Assembly (NCBI GenBank): GCA_039030175.1
Contig: JBCCER010000117.1
Location: 1-13,617 of the forward strand
Reading direction: 5' to 3'
Length of the DNA: 13,617 nt
Origin: JANQGH01 sp039030175
GTDB lineage: Bacteria; Pseudomonadota; Alphaproteobacteria; DSM-16000; Inquilinaceae
Shown in pieces: positions 6,132 to 12,438 of the stretch (its first letter is position 1; every line of letters starts with the position of its first letter). Below the pieces are notes generated by a model, which made no database searches, was not told the origin of the DNA, and saw nothing but the letters and a program-made list of their open reading frames with translations. The translations under genes and the position numbers were made by a program.

Positions 6132-7325
6132 GTGGCCAAACCTTTAGACGGCATCCGCGTCCTTGATCTCACAAACGTGCTGGCTGGCCCGTTCTGCTGT
6201 CATCAACTCGCCCATCTGGGATGCGAGGTCATCAAGGTCGAGGCGGTGGGACGAGGCGATCTGGCACGACAGCTTGGCGCGGACCCCAGCCTAAATGCGG
6301 CAAAGATGGGCGTATCCTTCCTGGCGCAGAACGCCGGCAAGAAGTCTGTCACACTCAACTTGAAGCATGATCGGGGCAAGGCGCTGCTCAAGCGACTTGT
6401 CGAGACAAGCGACGTTTTGGTTGAGAACTTCAGGCCTGGCGTGATGGACCGGTTGGAGCTTGGATATCAGATTCTTAAACGAGTAAGGCCCAACCTAGTC
6501 TATTGCGCAATCTCGGGATTTGGCCAGGAAGGACCCTGGGTTAACCGACCAGCCTACGATCAAATCATCCAAGGCGCCTCCGGCGTCATGTCCATCACGG
6601 GCGAGAAAGACAGCGCGCCGCTACGCGTTGGCTATCCGATAGCCGACACGATCGGCGGTATGACGGCTGCCTTTGCCATTGCTGCGGCACTTAACGACCG
6701 CGAAACGGGCGCCTTTATCGATATCTCCATGCTGGAAGCGACCATGGCGACCATGGGCTGGGCGGTATCGAACTATCTGATCGCCGGCTTGGAACCGGCC
6801 GCCCATGGCAACGAGAACACGACCTCTGCCCCGTCAGGCGCCTTTCAGGCTGCCGATGGATTGGTCAACATCGCAGCCAACAAAGATGAGCAGTGGGAAC
6901 TTCTGGCGCGTCACCTTGGGCGCCCTGAATTGCTGGATCGAGCGGACTACGCAACGCGCGAGGATCGGAAGGCGAATCGTGTTGACCTAAAGGCAGATCT
7001 CGAAACCACCCTCAAGACCAGGCCAGCGCGCGAATGGGCACGAGAGCTAAATCGGATCGGCGTGCCCGCCGGAGCCGTTCTGTCAGTGGCAGAGGTGTTG
7101 AAACATCCCCAGATCGCCGATCGCGGCATGTTGGCTACCTTCCCGGACGTGCCCGGCGTCGGCCGAGACGTCACCGCGATTCGCACCGGGATCAAGATCG
7201 ATGGCGAGCCGCCTCAGGTGAATACCCCTCCCCCCGAACTTGGGCAGGACAACCAGGAAATCTATGGCGAACTCGGCATTGAGCCGGATGAGCTTGCACA
7301 AATGGAGAAGGACGGCCTGATCTAG
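6132..7325 (+). CDS. Family III (CaiB/BaiF-type) CoA-transferase
   Basis: A 397-residue enzyme of the formyl-CoA transferase / CaiB family, which moves CoA between carboxylic acids through an aspartyl-CoA thioester. The N-terminus PLDGIRVLDLTNVLAGPF and the segment LVENFRPGVMDRLELGY (about 96-112) are typical of the family. The likely catalytic Asp is Asp172 in VGYPIADTIGGM. Further family landmarks are the GAFIDISMLEA segment (about 198-208) and RIGVPAGAVLSVAEVL (about 312-327). The length matches the family (about 380-430). The acid pair (oxalate/formate, succinate with glutarate, citramalate and others) cannot be read from motifs, and no oxalyl-CoA decarboxylase or dehydrogenase gene is adjacent to suggest one. 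It starts with GTG, supported by GAGGTG five bases upstream and the promoter at 6076-6104. It converges with the methyltransferase gene that follows. Confidence 0.92.
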   Translation: MAKPLDGIRVLDLTNVLAGPFCCHQLAHLGCEVIKVEAVGRGDLARQLGADPSLNAAKMGVSFLAQNAGKKSVTLNLKHDRGKALLKRLVETSDVLVENFRPGVMDRLELGYQILKRVRPNLVYCAISGFGQEGPWVNRPAYDQIIQGASGVMSITGEKDSAPLRVGYPIADTIGGMTAAFAIAAALNDRETGAFIDISMLEATMATMGWAVSNYLIAGLEPAAHGNENTTSAPSGAFQAADGLVNIAANKDEQWELLARHLGRPELLDRADYATREDRKANRVDLKADLETTLKTRPAREWARELNRIGVPAGAVLSVAEVLKHPQIADRGMLATFPDVPGVGRDVTAIRTGIKIDGEPPQVNTPPPELGQDNQEIYGELGIEPDELAQMEKDGLI

Positions 7326-7358
7326 ACGGCCAAGGCAAGCCCAGAGGGCGCCCAGCTA

Positions 7359-8192
7359 TTACTCTTTGTCCATGATCAGCAACGGCGCCCGCTCGGCCAT
7401 CTCGTACGTCCCTACGGCCTTCAACGAAGCATTTGGGAATTGCTCGCGTGCAATTGCCAGGACCTGCTCCTCAGTGGGATAGGAATAGACCGTGTCGGAG
7501 TCGCGGTAGAAGTCGATCGTGTCGATCGCCTGCTCGCTCCAACCCGTCACTTGAGCTAGTTCCATTCGGTCAGGAAAACGGGCGGTAAAGTCATCCCAAA
7601 CGTCCCGTAGCTTCATATTGACACTGCCGGTTTCCGCAGCTCGCGCCATTGCCAATCTGAACTTCAACGCGTGAATGGAGCGAAGTTTCCCTTCCCAGGT
7701 AGCATCAGATAGCTCTTCCAGCGATTCGCAGAGAGATGGTACGCAGAACAGCCGGAAGATCGCTCTGCCCCCTGGCTCCAGGACCCGCGATAGCTGTTTG
7801 AAGATTGTCGCGTAACCGTCGGGATACGGGATAAGCGTCAGCCCACCGTCGCATACCGCGGATTGCCGAGAGCTATCGTCGCAGGGCAAGTCCGCCCAGT
7901 TGCCCTCAACAGCCCGGCGCGCTTCGGTGTCCCCGGGCCAAATTGCAGCGATCATATTAGGGCTTGCATCGACCGCGAGCACATCCGCGGCCAAATCAGC
8001 AAACTCCGGCGTTACGCCAAGGATCAGCAGGCGGTCTCGATGCCCGGAAAGGCTCTCCTTGATTCCGGCCACCACCTCGACATTCGGACGTAAGGGCGGG
8101 CCCATTCGGCTCCAGGCGCGCTGGATGTCGGTCCAAAGTTTGCTCACGGCTGGGGCTTTCTTTTCTTGTGACTTTTCACTGCCGTAGCACAT
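7359..8192 (-). CDS. Class I SAM-dependent methyltransferase (unusual motif I)
   Basis: A 277-residue protein with a Rossmann-like SAM-binding fold. Motif I region LLILGVTPE (55-63) lacks the usual GxGxG loop. It is followed by the acidic end of strand 2, VLAVDASPNMI (71-81), GNWADLP (97-103) and CDGGLTLIPYPDGY (114-127). The post-motif reads VLEPGGRAIFR (137-147), with a C-terminal helical part that ends ERAPLLIMDKE. It probably methylates a small molecule or glycan; the acceptor is unknown. The ATG at 8190-8192 has no good Shine-Dalgarno. A GTG at codon 16 (8145-8147), preceded by AAAGAAAG, is an alternative and would drop a lysine-rich tail of uncertain value. It is divergent from the ATP-grasp gene, which suggests a shared control region and function. 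Confidence 0.78.
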   Translation of the reverse strand: MCYGSEKSQEKKAPAVSKLWTDIQRAWSRMGPPLRPNVEVVAGIKESLSGHRDRLLILGVTPEFADLAADVLAVDASPNMIAAIWPGDTEARRAVEGNWADLPCDDSSRQSAVCDGGLTLIPYPDGYATIFKQLSRVLEPGGRAIFRLFCVPSLCESLEELSDATWEGKLRSIHALKFRLAMARAAETGSVNMKLRDVWDDFTARFPDRMELAQVTGWSEQAIDTIDFYRDSDTVYSYPTEEQVLAIAREQFPNASLKAVGTYEMAERAPLLIMDKE

Positions 8193-8207
8193 GATTGGAA
8201 ATCCGGT

Positions 8208-8255
8208 CTAGGCTGGGTTGCGAATCCATTTGGTTTCCCCGAACCATGAGCCTAG
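8208..8255. repeat. Nested inverted repeats between the methyltransferase and ATP-grasp genes
   Basis: Outer arms CTAGGCT (8208-8214) and AGCCTAG (8249-8255) enclose an inner pair TGGTT (8231-8235) and AACCA (8242-8246). The element fills most of the 97-base divergent gap, upstream of the preferred ATP-grasp start. It could be an operator for both genes or a leader hairpin. Confidence 0.4.
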
Positions 8256-8289
8256 CTTTCATCGATTAATAGAACGCGAGCAACCCACG

Positions 8290-9129
8290 ATGGCCAAAAT
8301 TGCCGTCATTACTCACGATTATGACTGCTTCATGCAGCGCCGATTCGGTGTTCTGCTGCGGCGGCGTTTTTTGCTGCAGGATCTGCTGCGAGAACTTCGC
8401 AACAATGGTCATCGCGTGGAGATTTCCGTCGGTACCGACCGCCGGGTCGAGGCCGATGTCGGAATTCTTCATATTGATTGTTCCGTGATACCGACACCTT
8501 ACCTGGATCTGGCGAACAGCTACGACGTCACGGTCAACGGCTCGGCAAACGACATCACCAAGCGTACCGTTGGCGGCGCTGGTCTTAAGCCGGACAGCGA
8601 CTGGGACGGGCCGGTCATCGTCAAGTCGAACTTCAATTCCGGCGGCAGGGGCGAGCATTACCATAACCGGGAAGCACTGCGCCGTGGTCATGCCAAACCC
8701 CATCCGTCAGTGGACGGCATGGTCTCATACAATCTTTACGACACCTTGTCCGGAGTGCCCGAGGACGCCTGGGCGGATGGGTCGCGCGTGGTTGAGCGGC
8801 TGATACCGGAGCCCGATCCTCAGGGCTATGCTATGCGAACATGGATCTTCTTCGGTGATCGGGAGCGATGCACCCGGTATGTCGGGCCGAACCCGATCAT
8901 CAAGGGGGCCGACATAATTGCGCGATCCCCTGCCCCAGTGCCGGATGAGCTACGTGCTGAGCGCGAGCGGCTGGGGTTCGACTATGGCAAGTTCGACTTC
9001 GTCGTGCATGACGGCAAAGGCGTGCTGCTCGATGCTAACCGGACACCTGGAAGCACGCGCAATCTGGGCAAGGCACTGAGAGCGGCAAATATCGAACTTA
9101 TCAAAGGCTTCGACGCACTTATCCGATAG
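8290..9129 (+). CDS. Small ATP-grasp family enzyme
   Basis: A 279-residue protein with ATP-grasp features, a fold that activates a carboxylate as acyl-phosphate and joins it to an amine, thiol or similar nucleophile. The N-terminal pre-ATP-grasp part is MAKIAVITHDYD followed by a helix rich in Arg and Leu. VIVKSNFNSGGRGE (110-122) carries the ATP-binding Lys112 and a flexible glycine loop, and VVERLIPE (167-174) is the hinge with Glu169. YGKFDFVV (232-239) and GVLLDANRTPGS (244-255) hold the metal-binding Asp248 and Asn250. The specificity region is not recognisable, so the substrate is unknown. An in-frame TTG at 8218 would add 24 residues. I chose ATG 8290 because the upstream part overlaps the inverted repeats and has no conserved look; the Shine-Dalgarno is weak either way. 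The neighbouring methyltransferase and glycosyltransferase suggest a joint pathway. Confidence 0.75.
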   Translation: MAKIAVITHDYDCFMQRRFGVLLRRRFLLQDLLRELRNNGHRVEISVGTDRRVEADVGILHIDCSVIPTPYLDLANSYDVTVNGSANDITKRTVGGAGLKPDSDWDGPVIVKSNFNSGGRGEHYHNREALRRGHAKPHPSVDGMVSYNLYDTLSGVPEDAWADGSRVVERLIPEPDPQGYAMRTWIFFGDRERCTRYVGPNPIIKGADIIARSPAPVPDELRAERERLGFDYGKFDFVVHDGKGVLLDANRTPGSTRNLGKALRAANIELIKGFDALIR

Positions 9130-9154
9130 ACGGAGCGCTCGTTGCATGCGGTGC

Positions 9155-9184
9155 GTCGGCGTCGTAGGGTCCCGCGCCGCCGAC
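9155..9184 (+). repeat. Hairpin between the ATP-grasp and glycosyltransferase genes
   Basis: GTCGGCG (9155-9161) and CGCCGAC (9178-9184) form a 7-bp GC-rich stem around a 16-base loop that itself contains GGG-T-CCC. A run of Ts (9200-9205) follows 15 bases later, directly before the glycosyltransferase start, too far for a classic intrinsic terminator. It may attenuate or stabilise the bicistronic message (inference). Confidence 0.4.
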
Positions 9185-9206
9185 TTGTGACTACCGTAAT
9201 TTTTTG

Positions 9207-10343
9207 ATGACCCTTTCTCAGCAACCGCCAAACCGAGAACAAATTCGCGTCCTTGAGCTCGGCGACAACATGACCTTTGCCCTTGGCAAGCCCAAAAACA
9301 CCGACTTCTACATGGCCAGCATGCGAGGCAACCGCAGCAAGAGCGCGGGTCCCTGGCCTGAGATGACGCCGTGGCGGCTCTTTAGACTGTTCGGAAAGAT
9401 GCGGCGCGGCGAGTATGACTTGGTTGTTATCCAACCCCCTATCTATCCCTGGTGGCATCCCCGCTCTTTCCTAACCGTGCTAAAAAACACGACGTTCCGC
9501 GGCCGACTGCTGGGGTTCTTCTCGACCCTTTCGGCTACGATGGCTTTTGAGCTTTTGAGATTTATGCCACGCAATGTGCCGAAGGTTGTCGTCGATATGA
9601 ACGACAGCTACGGCATTTTTCGGCACAACTGCTTTCTGTTTGATCGCTGTCAAGTCTATTTCAAGCGCGAATTGCCGATTGACAAATGGCATGTCTTTTA
9701 CCGCTCAGCGCATCGCAACCTGCCGACCGTCAACTTTCGCAGTAAGCCGAAGTGGCGGCGCTATATGGACAAAATCGCCCCCATTGGTGTTGGTACACTG
9801 CAGGTCGTGCTTGATCGAGCAGAGACGCATTTCGGGGCAGAGAAGAAGAAGGATATCTTCTTTGCCGGAACGACCTTTGCGACAAACCGGGTGCGCGAGG
9901 AAGGCGTTGCCCTGCTAGACAGGTTGAAGGAACGAGGCGTTGCCGTCGATCACGTCAAGGACCTAGTGCCATTCGACGAGTTCATTGAGCGTTGTTCACA
10001 AGCTTGGCTCACCTGGTCACCGGCGGGATTCGGTTGGGAGTGCTTTCGCCATCTCGAGGCATCTATGGCCGGCTCCGTGCCAGTGATCAGCAGCCCGACA
10101 ATCCACCGCTACAAGCCTATGGCCCATGGGGAGCATTGCTTCTTCTACCATGTCGAGGGCGAGGATCTGGTCGAGACCGTAATCGAGGCGCTGAAGAACA
10201 AAGAAAAACTCGCGCAGATGGCCCAAGCGGCACGCGATCATGTTCTACAGCATCACACCCATGAGGCGTTGTGCGACCATGTGATCGAGAGCGTCCTTGG
10301 CAATCAGACAGCCACAACTAGCAGCGCCGATACCGCACAGTGA
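9207..10343 (+). CDS. Glycosyltransferase, CgeB / GT4-like
   Basis: A 378-residue protein with a GT-B-like outline. The N-terminal half contains IRVLELGDN and YDLVVIQPPIYPWWHP. The C-terminal half contains KKDIFFAGTTFATNRVRE, the start of the donor-binding domain. It then has SPAGFGWECFRHLEASMAGSVPVIS (about 271-295), which matches the glutamate-containing nucleotide-sugar-binding signature of CgeB-like and GT4 enzymes (E..R.yEa...G.vPv). It probably transfers a sugar from a nucleotide donor to an unknown acceptor at the cytosolic face of the membrane. There is no signal peptide, and the tail NQTATTSSADTAQ looks disordered. ATG 9207 follows TTTTTTG without a Shine-Dalgarno; a later ATG at 9270 is possible but would remove the first beta strand. 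It lies 77 bases after the ATP-grasp gene, probably in one transcript. Confidence 0.78.
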   Translation: MTLSQQPPNREQIRVLELGDNMTFALGKPKNTDFYMASMRGNRSKSAGPWPEMTPWRLFRLFGKMRRGEYDLVVIQPPIYPWWHPRSFLTVLKNTTFRGRLLGFFSTLSATMAFELLRFMPRNVPKVVVDMNDSYGIFRHNCFLFDRCQVYFKRELPIDKWHVFYRSAHRNLPTVNFRSKPKWRRYMDKIAPIGVGTLQVVLDRAETHFGAEKKKDIFFAGTTFATNRVREEGVALLDRLKERGVAVDHVKDLVPFDEFIERCSQAWLTWSPAGFGWECFRHLEASMAGSVPVISSPTIHRYKPMAHGEHCFFYHVEGEDLVETVIEALKNKEKLAQMAQAARDHVLQHHTHEALCDHVIESVLGNQTATTSSADTAQ

Positions 10344-10366
10344 CGATTTCAACTACGTACCCAACA

Positions 10367-10387
10367 AAGCCCAACTCAGTTGGGCTT
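10367..10387. terminator. Bidirectional terminator hairpin overlapping the dedA-family stop codon
   Basis: AAGCCCAAC (10367-10375) and GTTGGGCTT (10379-10387) form a perfect 9-bp stem around a three-base loop. On the minus strand the stem is followed by TGTTGG, and the loop is TGA, the stop codon of the DedA-family gene. On the plus strand it lies 23 bases after the glycosyltransferase stop. It is placed to end both converging transcripts, although neither T-tail is strong. Confidence 0.65.
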
Positions 10388-11005
10388 CGCCTTTGCGCGC
10401 CGACGAGACCGCCGTCTCATCACGATGAACCCAACCAGCACAACCACGATAATGGCGAGCCCAATCAGCGCTACGTAGTGGCCCGCTGAGAAGATCGACT
10501 CGAAAAATGCAATGTGTCGGTCGAATAGGAAGACGCCATACCCCCAGGCGCCAACCCAAAGGGCCGCGCCGACGCAGTTATAGGCAAAAAATCTCCACCA
10601 GCTCATTCCCGCCATGCCAGCGACAATGCCGTTGAGCTGGCGTGCAGGCACGATGAAGCGGGCGAACAATACGACCTCTCCACCGAAGCGCTTGAAGAAG
10701 GCCTCGACCTTACCAAGCCTTGCGTGGTTCAAGCCGACATGGCGGCCATAGCGGACGATCAGTTCCCGGCCCGCATAGCGTCCGATTGCATAACCAATAT
10801 TGTCGCCGATAACGGAGCCGAGCCAGGCAAGGAAAAGCATCATCGGCAGGCTGAGATCGCCATGAGCAGCCAAAACCGCCGTCGCCACGATAAGGCTTTC
10901 GCCCGGCGCAGGCATGCCAAACGAGTCCAGCAACACACTGATGAAGACGATAATCAGCCCGTATTCGTGCAGGTAGGTCGTCGCCAGTTCGGTCAGATAG
11001 TGCAT
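10376..11005 (-). CDS. DedA family inner-membrane protein
   Basis: A 209-residue polytopic membrane protein of the DedA/SNARE-associated (VTT) family. These proteins support membrane homeostasis; some members move undecaprenyl phosphate or other phospholipids across the inner membrane. Landmarks are the N-terminal helix with MPAPGE (31-36, acidic Glu36), SVIGDNIGYAIGRYAGREL (64-82), and the family motif FARFIVPARQLNG (114-126) with Arg116, Pro120 and Arg122. GMAGMSWWRF (130-139) follows, then a last helix at about 178-196 and a very basic tail RRRSRRRAKAK. The length is typical. It starts at the ATG at 11003-11005; no strong Shine-Dalgarno is seen. It is last in a minus-strand series behind the VOC gene, 124 bases apart, so it may have its own promoter. 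Which lipid it handles cannot be said. Confidence 0.9.
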   Translation of the reverse strand: MHYLTELATTYLHEYGLIIVFISVLLDSFGMPAPGESLIVATAVLAAHGDLSLPMMLFLAWLGSVIGDNIGYAIGRYAGRELIVRYGRHVGLNHARLGKVEAFFKRFGGEVVLFARFIVPARQLNGIVAGMAGMSWWRFFAYNCVGAALWVGAWGYGVFLFDRHIAFFESIFSAGHYVALIGLAIIVVVLVGFIVMRRRSRRRAKAKPN

Positions 11006-11045
11006 TCAGCGGGCACGTCTCGTCCTGGTCGCAGGGCAACGGGCA

Positions 11046-11083
11046 GGTAGGATCACCTACCCATCGGCATTGGTCATAGACCA
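11046..11083. repeat. Two adjacent perfect hairpins upstream of the DedA-family gene
   Basis: GGTAGG-ATCA-CCTACC (11046-11061) and TGGTC-ATA-GACCA (11071-11083) are separated by nine bases in the 124-base gap between the VOC stop and the DedA start. No T-run follows either on the minus strand. They may be operator sites or a structured 5' leader of the DedA-family message. Confidence 0.4.
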
Positions 11084-11129
11084 CCCGATCAAGGTAAAGA
11101 AGGACAATCTTAGACAGTCGTGCCCGGCC

Positions 11130-11519
11130 CTACGGCGCCATCGGAGTGCACAACTCTACCGTATTGCCCAGATGGTCTGAGACATAAGACACGGTCTGTC
11201 CCCAGGGCATCTCGGCGGGACTCTTGCGTTCGACCGCGCCGGCATCGATGGCCTTTTGGTGAGCGGCAGCAACATCCTCGGCAACAAGCGCTACTTCGAA
11301 AGCCCCGGGCTCAGCATCCGGCCTCTGCCTGCGAAATGGAAAGCCGTGACTGGCGGCCAGCCCCTCCCCCGCAAAGGCAAGCGTCGTCTCGCCTGTCGTC
11401 AACTCGGCATAGGTTCCGCTCTCATGAATGAACCGGCGTGATAGACCGAAGGCGCGCTCGTAGAACTCAACGGCGTCATCGACATCCGGCACATACAGAA
11501 TGATATAGCCCAGCTTCAT
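11130..11519 (-). CDS. VOC / glyoxalase-fold protein
   Basis: A 129-residue single-domain protein of the vicinal-oxygen-chelate superfamily (glyoxalase I, dioxygenases, antibiotic-resistance proteins). It has the paired beta-alpha-beta-beta-beta layout: LGYIILYVPDVDDAVEFYERAFGL at the start, YAELTTGETTLAFA (37-50), the second module opening at FEVALVAEDVAAAHQKAIDAGA (74-95), and the closing DHLGNTVELCTP (115-126). Glu39 and Glu122 stand where metal-binding glutamates are expected. The first-strand ligand, often His, is not obvious (ILYV), so the metal chemistry is uncertain. The substrate is unknown. AGGGA (11528-11532) lies eight bases before the ATG. It sits between a methyltransferase gene and the DedA gene on the same strand and is preceded by a cluster of repeated half-sites. 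Confidence 0.85.
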   Translation of the reverse strand: MKLGYIILYVPDVDDAVEFYERAFGLSRRFIHESGTYAELTTGETTLAFAGEGLAASHGFPFRRQRPDAEPGAFEVALVAEDVAAAHQKAIDAGAVERKSPAEMPWGQTVSYVSDHLGNTVELCTPMAP

Positions 11520-11529
11520 TTCTAGAGTC

Positions 11530-11588
11530 CCTGTTCATTAAATTTGGAACATAACAGGAACACCTAATTGCCACAAGACAGCTGTTCC
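11530..11588. promoter_or_regulatory. Promoter and repeated half-site region of the VOC gene
   Basis: A minus-strand promoter can be drawn: -35 TTGTGG (11571-11576), a 17-base spacer and -10 TATGTT (11548-11553, four of six). Around it lie TGTTC (11532-11536), GGAACA (11546-11551), GGAACA (11557-11562, eleven bases on) and TGTTCC (11583-11588). CCTGTT (11530-11535) with AACAGG (11553-11558) forms a further inverted pair. This arrangement suggests binding of a dimeric regulator over the promoter. The repeats are seen; the function is inferred. Confidence 0.42.
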
Positions 11589-11600
11589 AGGGCCGGCCGC

Positions 11601-12365
11601 CTATCGCAGCTTAGTCGCCATAAAACGCAAGCGGACATAATCGGCGTGCCATTGTCCTTGCTCGTTGCACAATGCAGGCTCCAGTAGTTCGACGATCTCG
11701 CTAACTGCCGTTTCTCGGTGCGATGGATCTAGCCTGTTGACGAAGCCCTCGGCAAAAACCGAGAGCCAGCCGCTGATATCTGTCGGCAATGGTGTGGGGC
11801 GCGAAAATAAGGTGCACTCACCGACCGCGAATCCATGGCGCTCCAGTCTCTCCCGATATGCTTCTGCGGTTGGGAAGAACCAGCCAAGTTCGCGCCAGAC
11901 GACGTCGTAGCGATACAGAATTGCCCGCAGAGCCGTCGTTACCGCTGCGACATTGCCGTGACCGCCAAACTCTCCAACGAACCGACCGCCAGGCTTCAGA
12001 ACGCGGCCGACGCCGCGTAACACACCGTCCGCATCGGGCATCCAATGTAGGGCCGCATTGGAGAAGACAGCGTCAAAACTGTCGGGTTCGAAGGGCAGAT
12101 CCTGTCCATCGCCATGAACCACATCCAGCCCCCTTGCTTGGGCACTGGCGACGAAGCTGGGGTCTGCGTCGAGACCCAACACATCGACTTGCCGACCGGC
12201 AAGCACCTCCGTCAACGCGCCGTCACCGCAGCCAAGATCAAGAATCAGCTCGCCCGGTTGCGGGTTCAGCAGCTCGACGACCGGACTGCCAAGCTCCGAT
12301 ACATAGCGCACATGGCGGTGGTAGCTGTCGGTGTGCCAATCGGGCTTATCGAGGTGCTCGCTCAT
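11601..12365 (-). CDS. Class I SAM-dependent methyltransferase (Methyltransf_11/25 type)
   Basis: A 254-residue methyltransferase with a complete set of SAM motifs. These are motif I ILDLGCGDG (41-49), LGLDADPSFV (63-72) ending strand 2, and GDGQDLPF (85-92). FDAVFSNAALHWMPD (97-111) marks motif II and resembles trans-aconitate methyltransferase-type enzymes, and VLKPGGRFVGEFGG (122-135) is motif III. The acceptor cannot be read; trans-aconitate or another small carboxylic acid is one possibility, not established. The start at 12363-12365 has AGGA (12374-12377) eight bases upstream. It is divergent from trmFO, with 73 bases between the two starts, and precedes the VOC gene by 81 bases on the same strand, so the two may be co-transcribed unless the VOC promoter dominates. 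Confidence 0.88.
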   Translation of the reverse strand: MSEHLDKPDWHTDSYHRHVRYVSELGSPVVELLNPQPGELILDLGCGDGALTEVLAGRQVDVLGLDADPSFVASAQARGLDVVHGDGQDLPFEPDSFDAVFSNAALHWMPDADGVLRGVGRVLKPGGRFVGEFGGHGNVAAVTTALRAILYRYDVVWRELGWFFPTAEAYRERLERHGFAVGECTLFSRPTPLPTDISGWLSVFAEGFVNRLDPSHRETAVSEIVELLEPALCNEQGQWHADYVRLRFMATKLR

Positions 12366-12417
12366 TCCTTCATTCCTGATGCACTGGTGGTGGCTCTAAC
12401 ATTGTGTCTTAGCCCCC

Positions 12418-12436
12418 AACAGCCTATCTGTTCCAG
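12418..12436. promoter_or_regulatory. Inverted repeat directly before trmFO
   Basis: AACAG (12418-12422) and CTGTT (12428-12432) flank a five-base spacer and end six bases before the trmFO ATG. The right arm continues as CTGTTCCAG, which recurs exactly at 11582-11590 beyond the far end of the methyltransferase gene. It may be an operator or a small hairpin masking the start; there is no Shine-Dalgarno here. Confidence 0.33.
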
Positions 12437-12438
12437 CC

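Noticed and set aside
7339..7349. GCCC-AGA-GGGC stem between the CoA-transferase and methyltransferase genes as a terminator
   Set aside because: Only four base pairs and no T-run on either strand; too weak to annotate.
8218..8289. N-terminal extension of the ATP-grasp protein from TTG 8218
   Set aside because: TTG is a rare start, and the segment overlaps the inverted-repeat control region and adds no fold element before MAKIAVITHD.
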